Shown: positions 23,830 to 37,350, counted from the first letter of the stretch. The stretch: 64,000 bases of DNA from Solea solea (GCF_958295425.1 NC_081146.1:11702985-11766984); one strand, 5' to 3'. Made by a program: numbers and translations. Notes: generated by a model from the sequence alone, not told the origin.

Positions 23830-26700
23830 AGCAAAGGGTAGAGAGAGAGGCTGCCGTGTTATGTCACAGTAACAGGGCAAATGTTGGATGAAAAGGCCTT
23901 TGGTGCTGAGCGCACTGACTGCACATATAGTTTGATTTCTGCTTGAAACCATTTGTCTCTTTAAATCTAGAATCTTCCCTTTTTGTTTTTCCAAAACCTA
24001 ACCAAGCAGTGATTATTTTTATCACCATACTAGACTATTTCAGGAGATGCTGCAATGAATCATAGTGGAGACAAACATTCTAGTCATCGGGCAGGGGAAC
24101 TTTTTTTTAAGTTTATTACTTATGAAACAGGCATCTATACAGTAGGTGGAAGATAGACTCCACAAAAACATAAATAACAGTGTCCCAAAATCTAAATAAA
24201 ATATCTTCTAAAGAAGAAGAAGATTAATAGACATAGATCCTGAACAAGCTCATTACAGTGAGCACACAGTTAAAGTGCTGGCATCCAGAGTCACTCTGAT
24301 CGCTCCCTACGATCTCCCATGCAGCCAATTCCCTTGACATTATACTCCCAACATTCCTCCACGCTTTGAGATGTCACCTCTTTGACAGATCAACAGAATA
24401 GACCCTTGATGACATTAAGGACTCTGCAGCTGCAGAGCAGAGCTGAGACAACAGCGGGAGAAGGAAAGGAAACGGATTTCTCTCCTGCTGTATGTGTTCT
24501 CACAGCGCTCCAGGTGGTCACCATGTGAGCGAGCGGTTACTGCGTGCTATGTAGGTGTTGCAGAGGACTGGAAAACAGCAGCTAATGAGTGAACCTTCAT
24601 CTTTCTTGAACACACCCACAGGAAAAAAAACAGCTTTGAGAGAAAAAGAGCAAGATGCTTTTCTATTAAACGCAATAAAAATAGATATAGTTGTTGCTTT
24701 CTTTCTGATGATTTAGTTTGAGGGTGATTTTATTATGGAAAATTTCATCTAATGGCTTAACATATGCTATATTGCCAACAATAATACTAAAACGGCTGAT
24801 GTATGTTGTTATAAAAACATCACAAAATATACTAACGATTGTGGGCTTCAATATATGAGCCATTTCTAAGTTAAATGTCCTCCCCCTCAGGCTGTGAATG
24901 TCCAGCCACAGCTCCTCATTTTCACACAGACAGAGAGAGAAAAAACAACAAGGCCTGTGTGCTCTCCCAACAAATCAAGTGCATTTGTTTGGCTCCTCAT
25001 TTCCATGCATTTGTCTGGGTCTGGGAAAGCTCAAGATAGATCTGTCGACTTCCAAATGAGTTTCATGAGCGCACCCCTCATTTTGTAATAAAAATCCAGT
25101 GGACAGTTGATGATGGTAGCTCATGTAATGGCCCCTGTGCTGTCGGAGCAGCAAAAACATGGCTGATGCATGAGAATATCCCGTCTGATCTGTTAGGAAA
25201 TAAAATAAACTTCACATTGCATTAAATAATATAGTATAAGGGTGACTATCTTGCATTTTACAGGTTTTGAGCAGCCTAGGTTTCATGACGTAATTTAGCT
25301 TTGGACAATACGAGTAAGGAACAACTCACTGTGTTGCAAGAGAGACGCTTCTCTCATCATAAACACACAAACACAACATTGCATTTGAATTTCCGGCCCC
25401 CTGCAGGACTGTGCTGTCGGCTCCAGACGGGTCTGTTTAAACTGAAGCAGGCTGGCTACACCCCTGCTATAATGGGCCTTATCTGACAGAGGGTTTAGTG
25501 TTCAGCAGAGCAAAAACACCATTTAGCCGTGGTCAGCTGGGACGCCAGTAGAAACCCCTGTGTGGTGCAATGGCTTTGTGATCTCTCAGCAAATGAAAGG
25601 AAACAGGGGAGCTATGACTTTGACTCATTACTGCAGCATACATTTAATGGAATTAAGGCACAGCAGGGTGAACATAAGTAACTATCGCGGCTAAAAATGT
25701 CAGAGAACAGTATTGGTCACTGAGTGTAGTGTGGTTAACTAACCTTACTTGCTCTGATATTAGAATTTGAAGGCCTTGTCGAGTTGCTCTGTTGTTTTCA
25801 GACAGTTGTCTGACAACATGGAGTTTAAAATAAACCTTGAAGAGACAAGAAATAACAAACAAATGCAATCTAGCGGTGCCCTTTTGGTTGTTATATGGAT
25901 CAACAAACTTGTCATTTGTTCCACTTGAGAAGAGCATTGCCATTAACTGTCATCTCGGCGTAACTCAGTGGACTATTTGATAGCAGCACAGTGTGACATT
26001 AAGTGTTTAAATCTCCCCTCTTGTTTGATCAGGCTGCTCCACCTAATGTGTGAGGAGAAAACTAACTTCATATTGTCGAGTGCTGGGAATGCTTCAGCTG
26101 CAAAACATTAACTTGGGGACAAAACGATGAAAATAGTGTTCCCATGGGAATAACTCAAACAGGGACAAAGCAGTGAACTTGTATCAAAAAGCAACTACAA
26201 AACCCTTTCATCGTTTCACTGTTTCTATGGTAACAAGTAACTCACGGCACCTGGATTGAACATGACGCCAAAGCAGGTTCCCTGTCATTCAAAAGAGTGT
26301 CCATCACAAACACAGGGTTGTACCCCACAGCTCCGCTGGCTTGGAACGGACAATGCAGTGTTGCAGCAGGCGTTTCTTTGACCTCGGCTTTGGCCTGATC
26401 TGTCTTTAGACGGAGCAGCAGTGAGTCATCTTCACATGTTGCCCTCACACGCTGCTCTTCACATCAACTCCAGGAGACAATCTGCACACCCTACCAAGCT
26501 GTTTAAGAAGCAAATTAAGGAGCACTCTGTTTTTCAAAAGGGAAACCATTTGCAGCACAGAAATAACTGACCACTGCTGTTTTGCTTTGGGGCTTTTGTC
26601 CGTGCAGATATGGTTGAGTAATACCATATCAGAACCTGAACAAAAATGTCACTATGTGTGTGACAGTGTTGTTTGTTTCAGATGTCAACACATCGTGTTT
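23830..26700. other. Non-coding stretch, apparently single-copy
   Basis: Complex sequence without recognised repeats. Short frames (24666-24863, 25653-25943, 26242-26448) have no family motif. It could contain conserved regulatory DNA, which needs a comparison with other fish. Confidence 0.45.
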
Positions 26701-26713
26701 TGTGAATTTCTCT

Positions 26714-26747
26714 GTGAGATGTGAAGTTCTCTGTGAGATGAATAAAG

Positions 26748-26840
<93 letters not shown>
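26714..26840 (+). repeat. LINE-like AATAAAGT tail followed by (ATCT)n microsatellite
   Basis: TTCTCTGTGAGATG occurs twice (26708 and 26727 area), then GAATAAAG leads into about 23 perfect TATC units (26748-26840). In fish this AATAAAGTATCTATC junction is typical of a LINE 3' tail whose terminal tetranucleotide has expanded. The microsatellite is certain; the LINE link is inference. Confidence 0.85.
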
Positions 26841-26841
<1 letters not shown>

Positions 26842-28040
26842 AACTATGCCTCATCTTTCAACTTTAACCCTTACTGCTCATACGGCAAGGATCTGCACCG
26901 CAGGTGCATCCATGGTGATTTGCCGTGTGAATAATACACAACTCCTTAAATGGACATCCTGGGGGGGTGTGTTTACAGGTCACATATTCAGGCTTTCAAA
27001 AATGTGGCTGGGTTTCATCTTCTTATGTGTTGTTGAGTGAAACTTATGATTCATTTTTTATCACATTTTTAGTAGTGATATAAAGTGGCAACAATTAGAA
27101 TTAGAAACAGACCGTTTTCTTTTCGTTTTGTTCATAAAAACGAGCCAAGTGAACTTTGAACCGTGATGCATTCCCAAATTTCACAGATTCAATCAGATTT
27201 TAAACATTGTGACAACTTTTTTGCTCAAGTGTACTCAATATAGTCTGTGAGAATTATTATTTGTTTTCATCAGATAGGTCGTGCTGAAAAAGGGATATAA
27301 GACACTCTATATTACACGTTCTTATATCCTCTGTATATACTTTGTGTTTAAACATAGTAATGGGAAAAAAGCAGCCAAATTCCTTTAGCAAGACATAGTT
27401 GTAATTATCAGAAAAAAAAAAAAATCATTATTATTCAAGTCATATTAATCAAGACATCATTATATTCTTTTCCTCCTTTCTTCTCCCCTTATTCTTTTTG
27501 AGCTGTGGAAATGGCTGCGAGGTGTTTCTTCATCTCTGAACACAGCGCAGTGCATGTAGTATGTATATATCATCAGTCCTGTTGCTCTAAGGGGGATGTC
27601 AATCATTTTGTGCAGAGTGATGTACAGAGACATTGTCCCAGCACCTGTACTCGATCAGCTCATAGCCGCTGCGAATGCGCAGCTCACACACAGACACACA
27701 CATTGTTGTATGTGCCAGCATTATGATTTCCTTTTGTGAAGCAATACCAGCATGAATATAGTGTTTCTTTTGTTTTAATTAAGTTTTCCTGCATGTTCCT
27801 CTACTTCTATCACACTGTCTTGCTCAAATTTATGTTGTTTATATCTGACTCAAATGAGGTTTTCTGCTTTTATTGCTTTGATATCTTGAGCGGTAACTCT
27901 AGCTGGTCTCTATTGATTTTGCAGGCTTGATGAATCAATCATTCTTTTCCTGCAGGTATATACTGTACTTATTGAGTGAAAATAATAATCTCTTTTTCTC
28001 TCCCTCTTCCACTGCATTCCTACTCCCAAACCATCTGAGC

Positions 28041-28059
28041 CTCTCTCTCTCTCTCTCTC
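28041..28059. repeat. (CT)n microsatellite
   Basis: About nine and a half uninterrupted CT units. Confidence 0.9.
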
Positions 28060-28439
28060 GTTATCCATTATCTTCTGTCTGCAGACGCTTGTCACACACA
28101 ACGCATGCGGTGTCCCTAACACAGCTGCTGTCAGCAGAGACAAATCAAATGCTACAGTCAAATCACCATATCTCATTTAGGAGAGTTAAGGTGGCATATA
28201 TTGTAGCAGAATTTACTGTGCCACCTACCGTGTCACATGCATTTTGCTATTCCGCCCATTATCTTCTCAGACGTAGATTGTCAAATTGGCGATAAGGCTG
28301 CGCACGCACAGTACATGACATACGAGGTGGTGTGCTTCACCACAAAAACAAAGATTTTCTCTGCCAAGGCTCAGTGACTGTTCATGGAAGCTGTCAGAGA
28401 TTATTAAAATGAATGCTGACATTTATTTAATCAAAGCCA

Positions 28440-28459
28440 AAAGAAAGAAAGAAAGAAAA
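28440..28459. repeat. (AAAG)n short tandem repeat
   Basis: About four to five AAAG units. Confidence 0.85.
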
Positions 28460-30139
28460 CAACTCTGAAGTTCTGTTTTACCAACAGTAGATATGATAAT
28501 GTCCACATCAGAGTACGCCCTGAAGTGCAAACACCTCAAGACTTTGTCTTAGCACTATTTATTGTGTAAAGGGTCTGGTACAAACAATTATGGGAATAAT
28601 TGAGTTTTTCCTCCCTTGTCGCAGAGGTGTTGTACGGTCTCAGTGTGGACTCCGTCACTCCCTTGTTTTTGTCTGTCCCCCTGGGCTCGAATGTCCCTGT
28701 GAAACAGCATCACTGTTGTTGAACCTGTGGGGTTTGTTTGTTGAAATCAGAAGAGACAATGTTATTTCACCTGAATCAATTACACGAGAGACACTTTGCA
28801 GCCACTCCAAAGGGAAACATCCATCTTAGGAGAGAAATCTCGGCTATACCGAGATAATTCACTATTAATAATTTACACGTGATGACCTCATCTTGGTTTC
28901 CCAACACATTTAAACCTATAAGAACATAGAAAAAAGCTACAAACACACACAAAAGAGTCACTTCAGTCTGTTTGTATGTGTGTGTGTGTTTTTCTTGTCT
29001 CTGAGCCAATTTAAGCTTGATTACCACATTGCACACCATCATCCGGTGCAGTGTCTGGAAAACAACATGTTTCTAACTCAATAATTCAACCTTTACACTT
29101 GTGCTGAGGGCCTGACATGACACAGCAGATGGTGCAGGTGCGACATTTTGCTTCTCAGACAAAAACAAGGAGGAAGAAGAAATGGCACACAGATTGAAGC
29201 ACATATGGGTGAGGAAAACTGTTCAGTGAGAGCCTGTCACTTTAATCAATCACACCAGCGGTGACAAATGTCACCTCCATAAAAAAAGCGAGCCCCTTCC
29301 TGGGTGCTTGTGAGACAGGAAATTGGGTTTTCTTCGACTAATCACAGCAATAATTAATTACAGTATCTGTATACATCTGTATATGCTGCCATTATTCACA
29401 GTAGTTTAACTTTTCACTTTTCACTTGTCACACCCCCAAATTCAACAGTTAAACTGACAATAATAAAACAACAATCATGACTCGAGCAAAACTTCTGCAG
29501 CTGCAGCAAAGCTATTGCTTCAGGATTGCAAAAACAAATGGTGGCCAGTCCTCACACAATATGTTTAGGAGCTTGCATTCCTGTTCATTCTTATTGTTTA
29601 TTGTGTGCGGGAGGTTTTGAATTGCACGAAAATGTCAGATGGATTTAGGTTTTTCAGGAATCTGTGAGGTAGCATCATCCTCATAGCTGCGGGAATGAAA
29701 CATGAATCCATCTCGGTTGTTTTTGTAGGCGAGACAGAAATAATTTATTATTTCACCGCTGTATAAAATGCAATGGATTCATGCCTCCCTAATGATTATC
29801 TATAAAAAAAAAACTTTCATTTTGTGACATTTAAAAATGAAAGGAGCCTAACAATTGGCATTTCTCAACCAAAACCCACTCTGTGTATCTTTTAGATCTA
29901 ACAAACACTGTGATTGTTTTGATTTAAATTTTAAACTGTATCCACAATATCATTGTCTGTCCATCAGAAGAATAATGTAGAAATCATGCCTATACCTTCA
30001 CCCATGGGATTTAGAACAAACAAAATAGAAACCTATGTCTAAAAACATTGTGCCATAGCATAACTGTCAGTCAAAGAATCCACTGGGTACTTTTAATTTG
30101 TTTAGTTAAACGTCTGTATGGGAAAAGATGATACGTTTA

Positions 30140-30645
30140 TTGTTTAGTTTAGTTTAGTACAGTACAGTATAATTAAATGCAGTATAGTATAGTATAGTAT
30201 AGTATAGTATAGTATGGTATAGTTTAGGTTAGTACAGTATAGTATCATGTAATGCAGTATAGTGTAGTATAGCATAGTACAGTATAGTATTGTATGGTAT
30301 AGTTTAGGTTAGTACAGTATAGTATCATGTAATGCAGTATAGTATAGTATAGTATAGTATAGTATAGTATGGTAAAGTTTAGGTTAGTACAGTATAGTAT
30401 CATGTAATGCAGTATAGTGTAGTATAGCATAGTACAATATAGTATAATATGGTATAGTTTAGGTTAGTACAGTATAGTATCATGTAATGCAGTGTAGTAT
30501 AGTATAGTACAGTACAATATAGCAAAGTATAGTATAATGCAGTACAGTTTAGTTAGTATAGTATAATGCAGTCTAATTTAGTTAGTATAGTATAATGTAA
30601 TATAGTTTAGTGTTGTGTAGTAGTATAATATAGTGTCTTATCATA
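30140..30645. repeat. AGTAT pentamer array with 75/80-bp higher-order units
   Basis: The basic unit is TATAG/AGTAT. A diagnostic segment (GTTTAGGTTAGTACAGTATA then GTATCATGTAATGCAGT) starts at 30222, 30302, 30377 and 30457, giving steps of 80, 75 and 80 bp, all multiples of five. Alternate units share further variants (AGCATAGTAC in units 1 and 3). Left of it is a pure pentamer run (about 30180-30215); right of it (30540-30645) the array decays through a shorter GTTTAGTTAGTATAGTATAAT unit repeated about every 33-35 bp. No coding capacity. Confidence 0.95.
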
Positions 30646-30649
30646 TTGT

Positions 30650-33600
30650 GTGAGTAAAGTACAGTAGGTGTACAGTATAATGTACTTCATATGACAACAG
30701 ATGCTTCTGTCAAACAAACAGGAGCAGCTGTGAAGAGGATCTAGCACTTTGTCAGTAGTTGTCCACACTCACAGTCTAACAATATTTTAGGAAAAACATT
30801 TCCCCTAACTTTGCCTAACATATTTTTAGCCAGCACTGAAAATGTTGTTGTTGTTTTTTTTACTGACAGGATCTGATATTGAACCGTTATGATCCAATCA
30901 CAGTGTTTGTCAAATATGGCTCCGTGATCGCAGACTCTGGTCTTGAGCAAACAAACACCTCATTGAATCCAAGTTGATGCATTAGTAATTCTGCTCTCAT
31001 TTACAGAGCAATTAGAAGTCTGCACGGGTAATCATCACTCCATTTGCAGAGCAGGGCATGCTTGAACAAATTATTGATAAACCTTATTGCTGGAAAATTA
31101 AATCTTAGGCAGACAAGGCTTTTAAGAGGGGATTTTCCCTTGAGGATGGACTGCATGTAATGTCCTTGGCAGTCAAATCTGTGTTAGAGAGTCACAAAGA
31201 AACTGCATAAGGTATTTGCTGTAGTCCCCTGCTAATCTTTTGGCTCTTGTTGTTGGCCGCCTTGTTGGGCTCCATTTAAATTCCATCAAAAAGCATATGA
31301 TTTAATATATTAAATATTTGTCCTCTTGTCGGACAAATGCATGTTCACAGGCATAATGCTGTTTTGTACCCATGTGTTCTCTCAGCTGATGTTGCACAAT
31401 CCCCGAAAGCTGATGACCCAAGTCTCACCACTGCACTTCATTAAGTTCATTAGTTTGGTCCACTCCGCTGAGGGTGAAAAGAGTGCACAGCATTGATTAG
31501 CAGTAATTAATATTGACTGGGATTAATCGAGCAGGAAAGAGGCTAACACGTGAGAGCTTAGGTGACATCCCTTTAAGAGATTTTGAAAATACCTGTAGTG
31601 ATTTATTTATGTAATGTTGCCGGTGGTAACCTGAGCAGTAAATGCAGTGAGTGACTGAGCACTTTTCTGATAGTGTGTAAGTGTAGGCGCGACAGAAGTT
31701 ACTAGATATCGAGTTGTGATGGTGATCAAATAATTAAGAAATGTAAGGACAATATAGTGGGGATGCAATATTGACATGAAAAAAATAAAAGCTGTTGCGA
31801 TACTTGAGATAGATATATATATGTATATGTACAGAGAGGTATACATTTAATTTTTATTTCACATTCAACCAATAAAACTTCGCTGTTGCTCTTATCTTCC
31901 TTATCTTGTCTCTCCATAGCAATACAGCTGCCCTTCCCCTTTAAATTAAATCTTTATAAAAAAAAATAAAAAAGCCCTGTAACTTTGTTTAGAAAAGTGC
32001 TGATACACTTCATTCTGCAGGGTCTTGTGAGGGGAAAAAAAAAAACGTATGAAGAGAAAATAAATATAAAGAAATGGAGTCGCTGTAATCTTTCTTTCAT
32101 ATTCGAAGGCCAGAGAATGAAATGGTCCCATCGTGGAATCTCATTCTTACCCCGAACTTTGCTCAACTGCAAAGTAATAGTTACTGCATCAAAAAAAAAA
32201 AAGCAATGTGTGCATCCATCCCACCAAGCAAGCAATAAATACACCCTTCTGGAGGACTGTCTGCAGTTATCAATTCAAATATATCCTATTTTACAGCCAC
32301 AGAGCCAGCATGGAGGAATTAGAAGTTGAGTGAGAAAGCAGTGGTGTATGGCCAGCCATTACTTATGCTCTGGTAATTTGATTATACTGACTGCGGGCAG
32401 CATGTTGTGCCACATTCCTGGGGATTGGAAATATCAAATTAAAAATTGCAATTGACAGGCCGTCCATATGTCAGGGTATAGAGGTAGGTGGTTGGGTTGA
32501 TGCGCTGCTTGCTTCACTCCTGTTCCCCCTCACATAAACATCTGTGCAGTCAACAAGCAGCAGACCGTACACCAGCAAACTGCTGGAACAGAAGCCAGGG
32601 CTGGACCACAGACTCTTTTGGAGGCAGTCTCCATTTCATTTTTGACAGAAGGTGCTTAAAACAAACAAGAAAACACCACTCGGACACACGTGGAGTTACC
32701 TAAGCAAATGAAATAATAAAGTTTGCATAATGTCAATAAAAAAATAATAAATAGGGAAGCTACAGCACAAAACACACAGGATGAAAAAGTCGTGCACTTC
32801 TTCCCTGGTGCATACATTCACACCTGAATGTAACTGCATGTTTGCCATGAGGGTTTTAAAAACTGATACATTTTAATGCTGAGTTGTTTTAAACTTGAGG
32901 GCATCATAGGGTCTGGCTTTCAATCATTTGAATCACTGAAAGAACTTATAATAGCTCAACTTAACAGACTTCCCAGCATGCATTATATCAGTTACAACTC
33001 TACAAAAATGTGTTTTTTATTTAGTTGGAAGAGCACATGTAAATGTGATCATATGTCTTTAGCAGGTTCGAAGTCAGTTAGACCTGTCACTAAATATCTC
33101 CCTAGGGAAGCACAGTCTAATTTTGCAAAAATTAATCCCTAAAACACCTGGTGGTTTTGAGCTGTTAACAGAATATATATATATAAAAAATATTTGGTCT
33201 GTCAAAGCTCAGTCAGAGACCCTGTAAGAGACAAACACACACATCACCAGTGAAGGAGAAGTGGGTAAACTGCCAATAGTCACTCTCTGATGAACCACTC
33301 AAGAAAACTGACACAGTTTATGTCTGGTTATTTGATGTTGGTTTAGAGGCAACACTGATTACTCATGACAGCAGCAACCAATGCCAGTATTCGACTTTTT
33401 AACACTTTTCCAACGTCCAAATATTCCGAAATTAGCGTGTCACTATAAATTATGTTTGTCTGACAGAAAAACTAGTGTCATTAAAGAAAAACTGTCCTTG
33501 ATCAGGAAACAATTACCAGATCAATCCAGTATTTAAATAACATTGTCAGCATGCTTTCAAATTGGAGCACTCAAAAATGTTGTTTTTGGGGTAATATTAT

Positions 33601-34125
33601 GCCCTTTTTATATATTTATATTTATATATATAGAGGGACCACTTCAGATATCATAGATTTCCATGATTAGTATTTTCAGTGAAAGTCACCCTTTGTAAAT
33701 GTGACATGAAACTCTCTGATATCACGTATTTGTTGTTACACTATGTTGTCGTGCACGCCCAGCCATGCCCGATGTTGTCAGTTTACTTGTGGCTGCTCAG
33801 TGAAACAGCAGAAGCTGCTCAGTGGACTTTAATGACTTGCTGCTGCATTATTTAAGACTTCTCTCAATATTGTTTTTGACACGATGCTGCGATCGCTCTC
33901 GGTCTGATCGGACAAAGCAGGCGCGTTAATTATTCACAGCTCTAAACGCCGCTGAGGTCAATAAATAACTGACACTGAGAAGAATCATTAAAAGCACAGT
34001 GGAGTGGGGGTAAGATGTGATGCATTATCACATAGTTTCATGTGAAATGCATCAGACACAGACAGAGGGTTGATGTTTGGTTTGATACAGTCTGGTTGAG
34101 TCAAGTGGTACGTGTGTGATAGTTG
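30650..34125. other. Non-coding stretch, apparently single-copy
   Basis: Complex sequence with poly-A/T runs and a TA-rich patch at about 33170-33190. A homeodomain-site-rich segment at 31430-31560 is listed separately. No exon was recognised. Confidence 0.45.
31430..31560. promoter_or_regulatory. Candidate homeodomain-site cluster
   Basis: Within about 50 bp the sequence reads GATTAGCAGTAATTAATATT and GGGATTAATCGAG. It therefore contains GATTA, TAATTAAT and the bicoid/Otx-type core GGATTA side by side, in complex non-repeat sequence. Known homeodomain preferences make this enhancer-like, but such cores arise easily by chance in AT-rich DNA. Confidence 0.2.
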
Positions 34126-34130
34126 GAGTG

Positions 34131-34153
34131 CGTGTGTGTGTGTGTGTGTGTGT
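34131..34153. repeat. (GT)n microsatellite
   Basis: About eleven uninterrupted GT units. Confidence 0.95.
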
Positions 34154-34154
34154 A

Positions 34155-35164
34155 TAAGGACAGAGTGAGTGATGCCACTGACAAAGAAAGTGCTTGCCAG
34201 CTGGTGACTCTTTTGTTCATGGTTAATGCACATTGTTCCTCTAAATCTGCACATGCTAGCAAAAAAGCAAATGGAACAGAACAAGTCATGTATTCATCAG
34301 TGACACTGACGCGAACCCGGATCATTTTGTAATGGCATTTGTGCAAACCAGCTTGGAAAAATAACAAAATGATTATTCAACATTATTTACACACCACATT
34401 TCATAATCTGGAGTGTTTGCTTTCATGATGTATATTTGTAGGAGTATTGAACTAGGTGCATACAGTAGATAAAGATCATAAAGTTAAATAAGCTTTCATT
34501 TTCTAGTGTTGCATACTGTGTTGTTAGATAATGGAATTCACGTTTTCTGAATTTGTAAGAAAAGAAATTGGAAATCTACCATGTGTCTGAGTCACTCAGC
34601 CTATATGTCATTAGCAGGGTAGCACAAAATAAGCATTAGTCTCATCTTTCATTAAGGTTCAATCTTCACATTGCAGGTGAAGGGATTGTATCGCTCCAAT
34701 ACTGGTCAAAATCACTGGATCGGATATCGGACTGATAAAAATGCATGCATGCTTCACTATGCACACAGACTGTAAAAATCTGTGGTATTGTCCATTCCCT
34801 AGTCCAGATAAAAACGGACTGACCAATACATGAAAAATACAAAAAGTATGTTCAATAAGATATTTAAAAATTTTAAACAATTTAGCAACTTTGGCCTATT
34901 AAAGGAGAAACTGGAAGCCACAGACAAAGTAATGACAAAAGAATTACAGTTTTCCTGTGAATAAATGATCATTATAATCAATGCCCGTTACTTAAACTTG
35001 GCTTAGAACTACAGAGGTGGTCATGGCTGCACTACAGCTGCATTTGTGTGGAGCTGCACTACATTGTACAGTTGAGGTCAGAGTCATCAGATTCCGTGGT
35101 TCTTTATTTGCATCACTGTTCCAGCTTCCTGTTCATAATAGCCCAAAATGACTCTGAGGCCATC
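34155..35164. other. Mostly featureless stretch with one repeat fragment
   Basis: A short segment at about 34680-34740 (TATCGCTCCAATACTGGTCA and GGATCGGATATCGG) resembles a dispersed teleost repeat built on GTATCGG-type words. The rest is AT-rich sequence with no recognised feature. Confidence 0.4.
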
Positions 35165-35385
35165 AAGAAAATATCCATCCATCCATCTTCTACCTCTTTA
35201 TCCTCCACACGGGGGTCAGATCGCCAGTCCATCACAGGGCCACATAGAGACAAATCCACTCTCACGCCTACAGTCAATTTAGAGTGTCCAATTTACCTAA
35301 TCCCTGAATGTCTTTGGACTGTGGGAGGAAACAGAAGAACCCAGAGAAATCTCACACACACACACACGGGGAGAAGAAACTATCC
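35165..35385 (-). mobile_element. RTE/Rex3-like LINE 3' end
   Basis: On the plus strand it starts with a CATC/ATCC run (the tail), then TCTTCTACCTCTTTATCCTC, CGCCAGTCCATCACAGGG, CCACATAGAGACAAA, AATTTAGAGTGTCCAATTT and GGACTGTGGGAGGAAAC, ending in a short CA run and GGGGAGAAG. These blocks match the copies at 23441 (opposite orientation) and 63385 (same orientation). Only the 3' end is present. Confidence 0.85.
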
Positions 35386-35399
35386 CAAATCTTAGAATG

Positions 35400-37085
35400 A
35401 AATACAATTTCTAAACTTTTCTAAACAGGTGGAGAAACTGTGAGGTTGATGAGAAAATAAATCACACTCTAAGCTGACCTAAGATTTGCACCTCAAGCTT
35501 CAGGCGTCAGCGTTGTTTCTATCCAAACTCCATTTGTTCTCAATTACGCTGTTCTATCGCTGTATCTAAGTAAAAGGTAAACCTATCACCCCGTCTGACT
35601 GATGCACAGCCACTGTGGTGAAAACACTTACATAACACCTGTAGAAGCGGCTTCCCTAGGCTCACTGTAATGTTTAACAGTGTGGAGCTACATCGTGTTC
35701 CCAAAGTTCAGTCTTGAAGTCTCAATCTCAGACACATAAAACACAGCCAATATGTTAGCGTTACTGGAAGAAGTTTTACTAGTAGAGACAGTACAGACGA
35801 TGTCAGGCACGGTACCACGGCAGCCCCTTTTTTTCTTCTTTCTTCTTTTAGAAGAACTACCTTCACATAAGCGTCACAATATTGCAACGTAACATACAAT
35901 GTGAGACAATCGAGCTTGATTGCCTCTCAATGGAGCTCCATCGTCTCACATTGCACTTCACATAGATTTCTATGAAGGCTGAAACTCCAAAAATCTCTGG
36001 GTCATTTTACTTCACAGCACCAAGCTTTTAAGTGCTTTTGATTAATAGACACTGTATGAATTTAACACAGTCCAGTAAGGGCCATGTGCAACGTTGACAA
36101 AAATGGTAACTCCCCCCAATTTACACATTACCCGTTAAAACTCCTTAATATATACACGAGCAAACAAAAAAGCAGCTCAACTTTCAAACACAAAAGTGTG
36201 AAAAACTGTAATCTCTTTCACCCACCTGCGTTGGTAAGATTTTAATTGCAGTGTTTCTCATCTCTCTTCTCATCCGTCTTATTTCTCTTCTTTGGGTGAG
36301 TGGGTGTGGGGGTCGACCTTCTCACTGAATACGCTGCTAAGTGTTTGCTGTAATTTTCTGCTGTCTGCAGGTGGTGAAACAAAGTCATTCTACAACACCA
36401 GACAGACTCTGACGTATTTTGTAGCTCTGAAATACATCCACCTTTTTCCAAAGCCAAACCCCCTGCAATGGCAATTTAGAGCAATATTCCTGTGCCAATC
36501 ATTTCCTGCAGTGTGGCTGGAAATTACACCCAGCCACAACAGTCGTAAACTCAAACTGTATACGGTGAGGGAAGCTGCCCTTTCAGCACAATGATGATGA
36601 GCAGTGTTCCTTCAGCTTTCATTTCAGAGAGGGTCTGACGTTGAAACCAACTTCTTGCATTCCGATCAAGAGAGGCGGTTTATGCCAACCATCATTCTGA
36701 TCAGTGTTCATGTAAACAGTTGTTGTTGACTTCCTGGTTTGGGGTTATTCGGTGTCTGCCCTACGTAATGTGATGCACAGTACTGTGGAAAAGACCTACC
36801 CATACGCTTGAACAGTAGTACAACCCTGGCTCTCTTAAGACTGGAATGGAACCTAATTAATGTTTGTAAAACCTGAGTTTGTTCTACTGATTCATTCTGA
36901 CAAATATCTGCTGTGAATTAGCCTTATGCCATGGATACATTTTTAAAATATTAATAACAGCAATCTGGTTTGTACCTGAACTGAAACTCTGATGAGTCTT
37001 GCTTTTCTTTTTGTGTGAAACAGAAATGAATGGAAACAACCATTTTGCCTGTTACTGATGACAGAGATGTGTTGTATATAAATGC
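35400..37085. other. Non-coding stretch with no recognised gene
   Basis: No confident element. Segment 35920-36060 resembles generic dispersed fish sequence but has no defined ends. A frame at 36292-36594 follows an acceptor-like CTGTCTGCAG but shows no family motif. Confidence 0.4.
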
Positions 37086-37089
37086 TTCT

Positions 37090-37350
37090 GCTCAGTCTTC
37101 TCAAGTTGGATCGTGTTACCATGTGGCGCTGACATTCATCACCAGCTGTGGTCCCCTTACTCACCATTGTGCCTAATACATGGAACAAGTTACATTCTGA
37201 ACTTCAAATTCAAGCCCTTGTTACATTGAATGAGGTCAAAGCTCTGGTGAGATCTTTTCAGTGTGCAAGTGTTTTATGTCACTTTAATTTTATCTGTTGT
37301 TTGTTGTTTTTAATGTAATGATGCTGCTGTCCTGGGCCAGAGGGTTTGAC
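37090..37350 (+). mobile_element. LINE relic: reverse transcriptase C-terminus and 3' UTR
   Basis: The plus strand encodes PLLTIVPNTWNKLHSELQI then LNEVKALVRSF, ending at TAA near 37320. This is the degenerate form of the LWNxLPxxIR...SFKxxLK motif that closes the ORF2 protein of fish LINEs. An in-frame TGA just upstream shows decay. It is followed by ATGCTGCTGTCCTGGGCCAG, resembling the CTGCTG...TTGGCCAG stretch in the 3' UTR of such elements. Strongly 5'-truncated and dead. Confidence 0.65.

Larger units (their letters stand above)
26870..30135. other. Non-coding stretch with short simple repeats
   Basis: Mostly complex sequence with short (CT)n (28041-28059) and (AAAG)n (28440-28459) runs and poly-A tracts. 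No gene was recognised. TAATTA-rich patches near 29340 could be regulatory. Confidence 0.45.

Noticed and set aside
26654..26842. Frame ending in repeated Ile-Tyr-Leu-Ser
   Set aside because: The repeated residues are only the translation of the ATCT microsatellite.
28590..28829. Frame after an acceptor-like TTGTCGCAG
   Set aside because: 79 codons with no recognisable domain, no matching donor and ordinary composition.
30245..30430. Frame with Tyr/Ile/Leu repeats on the minus strand
   Set aside because: Translation of the pentamer satellite; not a gene.
35066..35090. TACAGTTGAGGTCAGAGTCA, like a Tc1-type terminal repeat start
   Set aside because: Only about ten bases agree and no inverted partner or TA duplication was found nearby.
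36292..36594. Possible exon after CTGTCTGCAG
   Set aside because: The frame has no family motif, and the donor side and composition are not exon-like.
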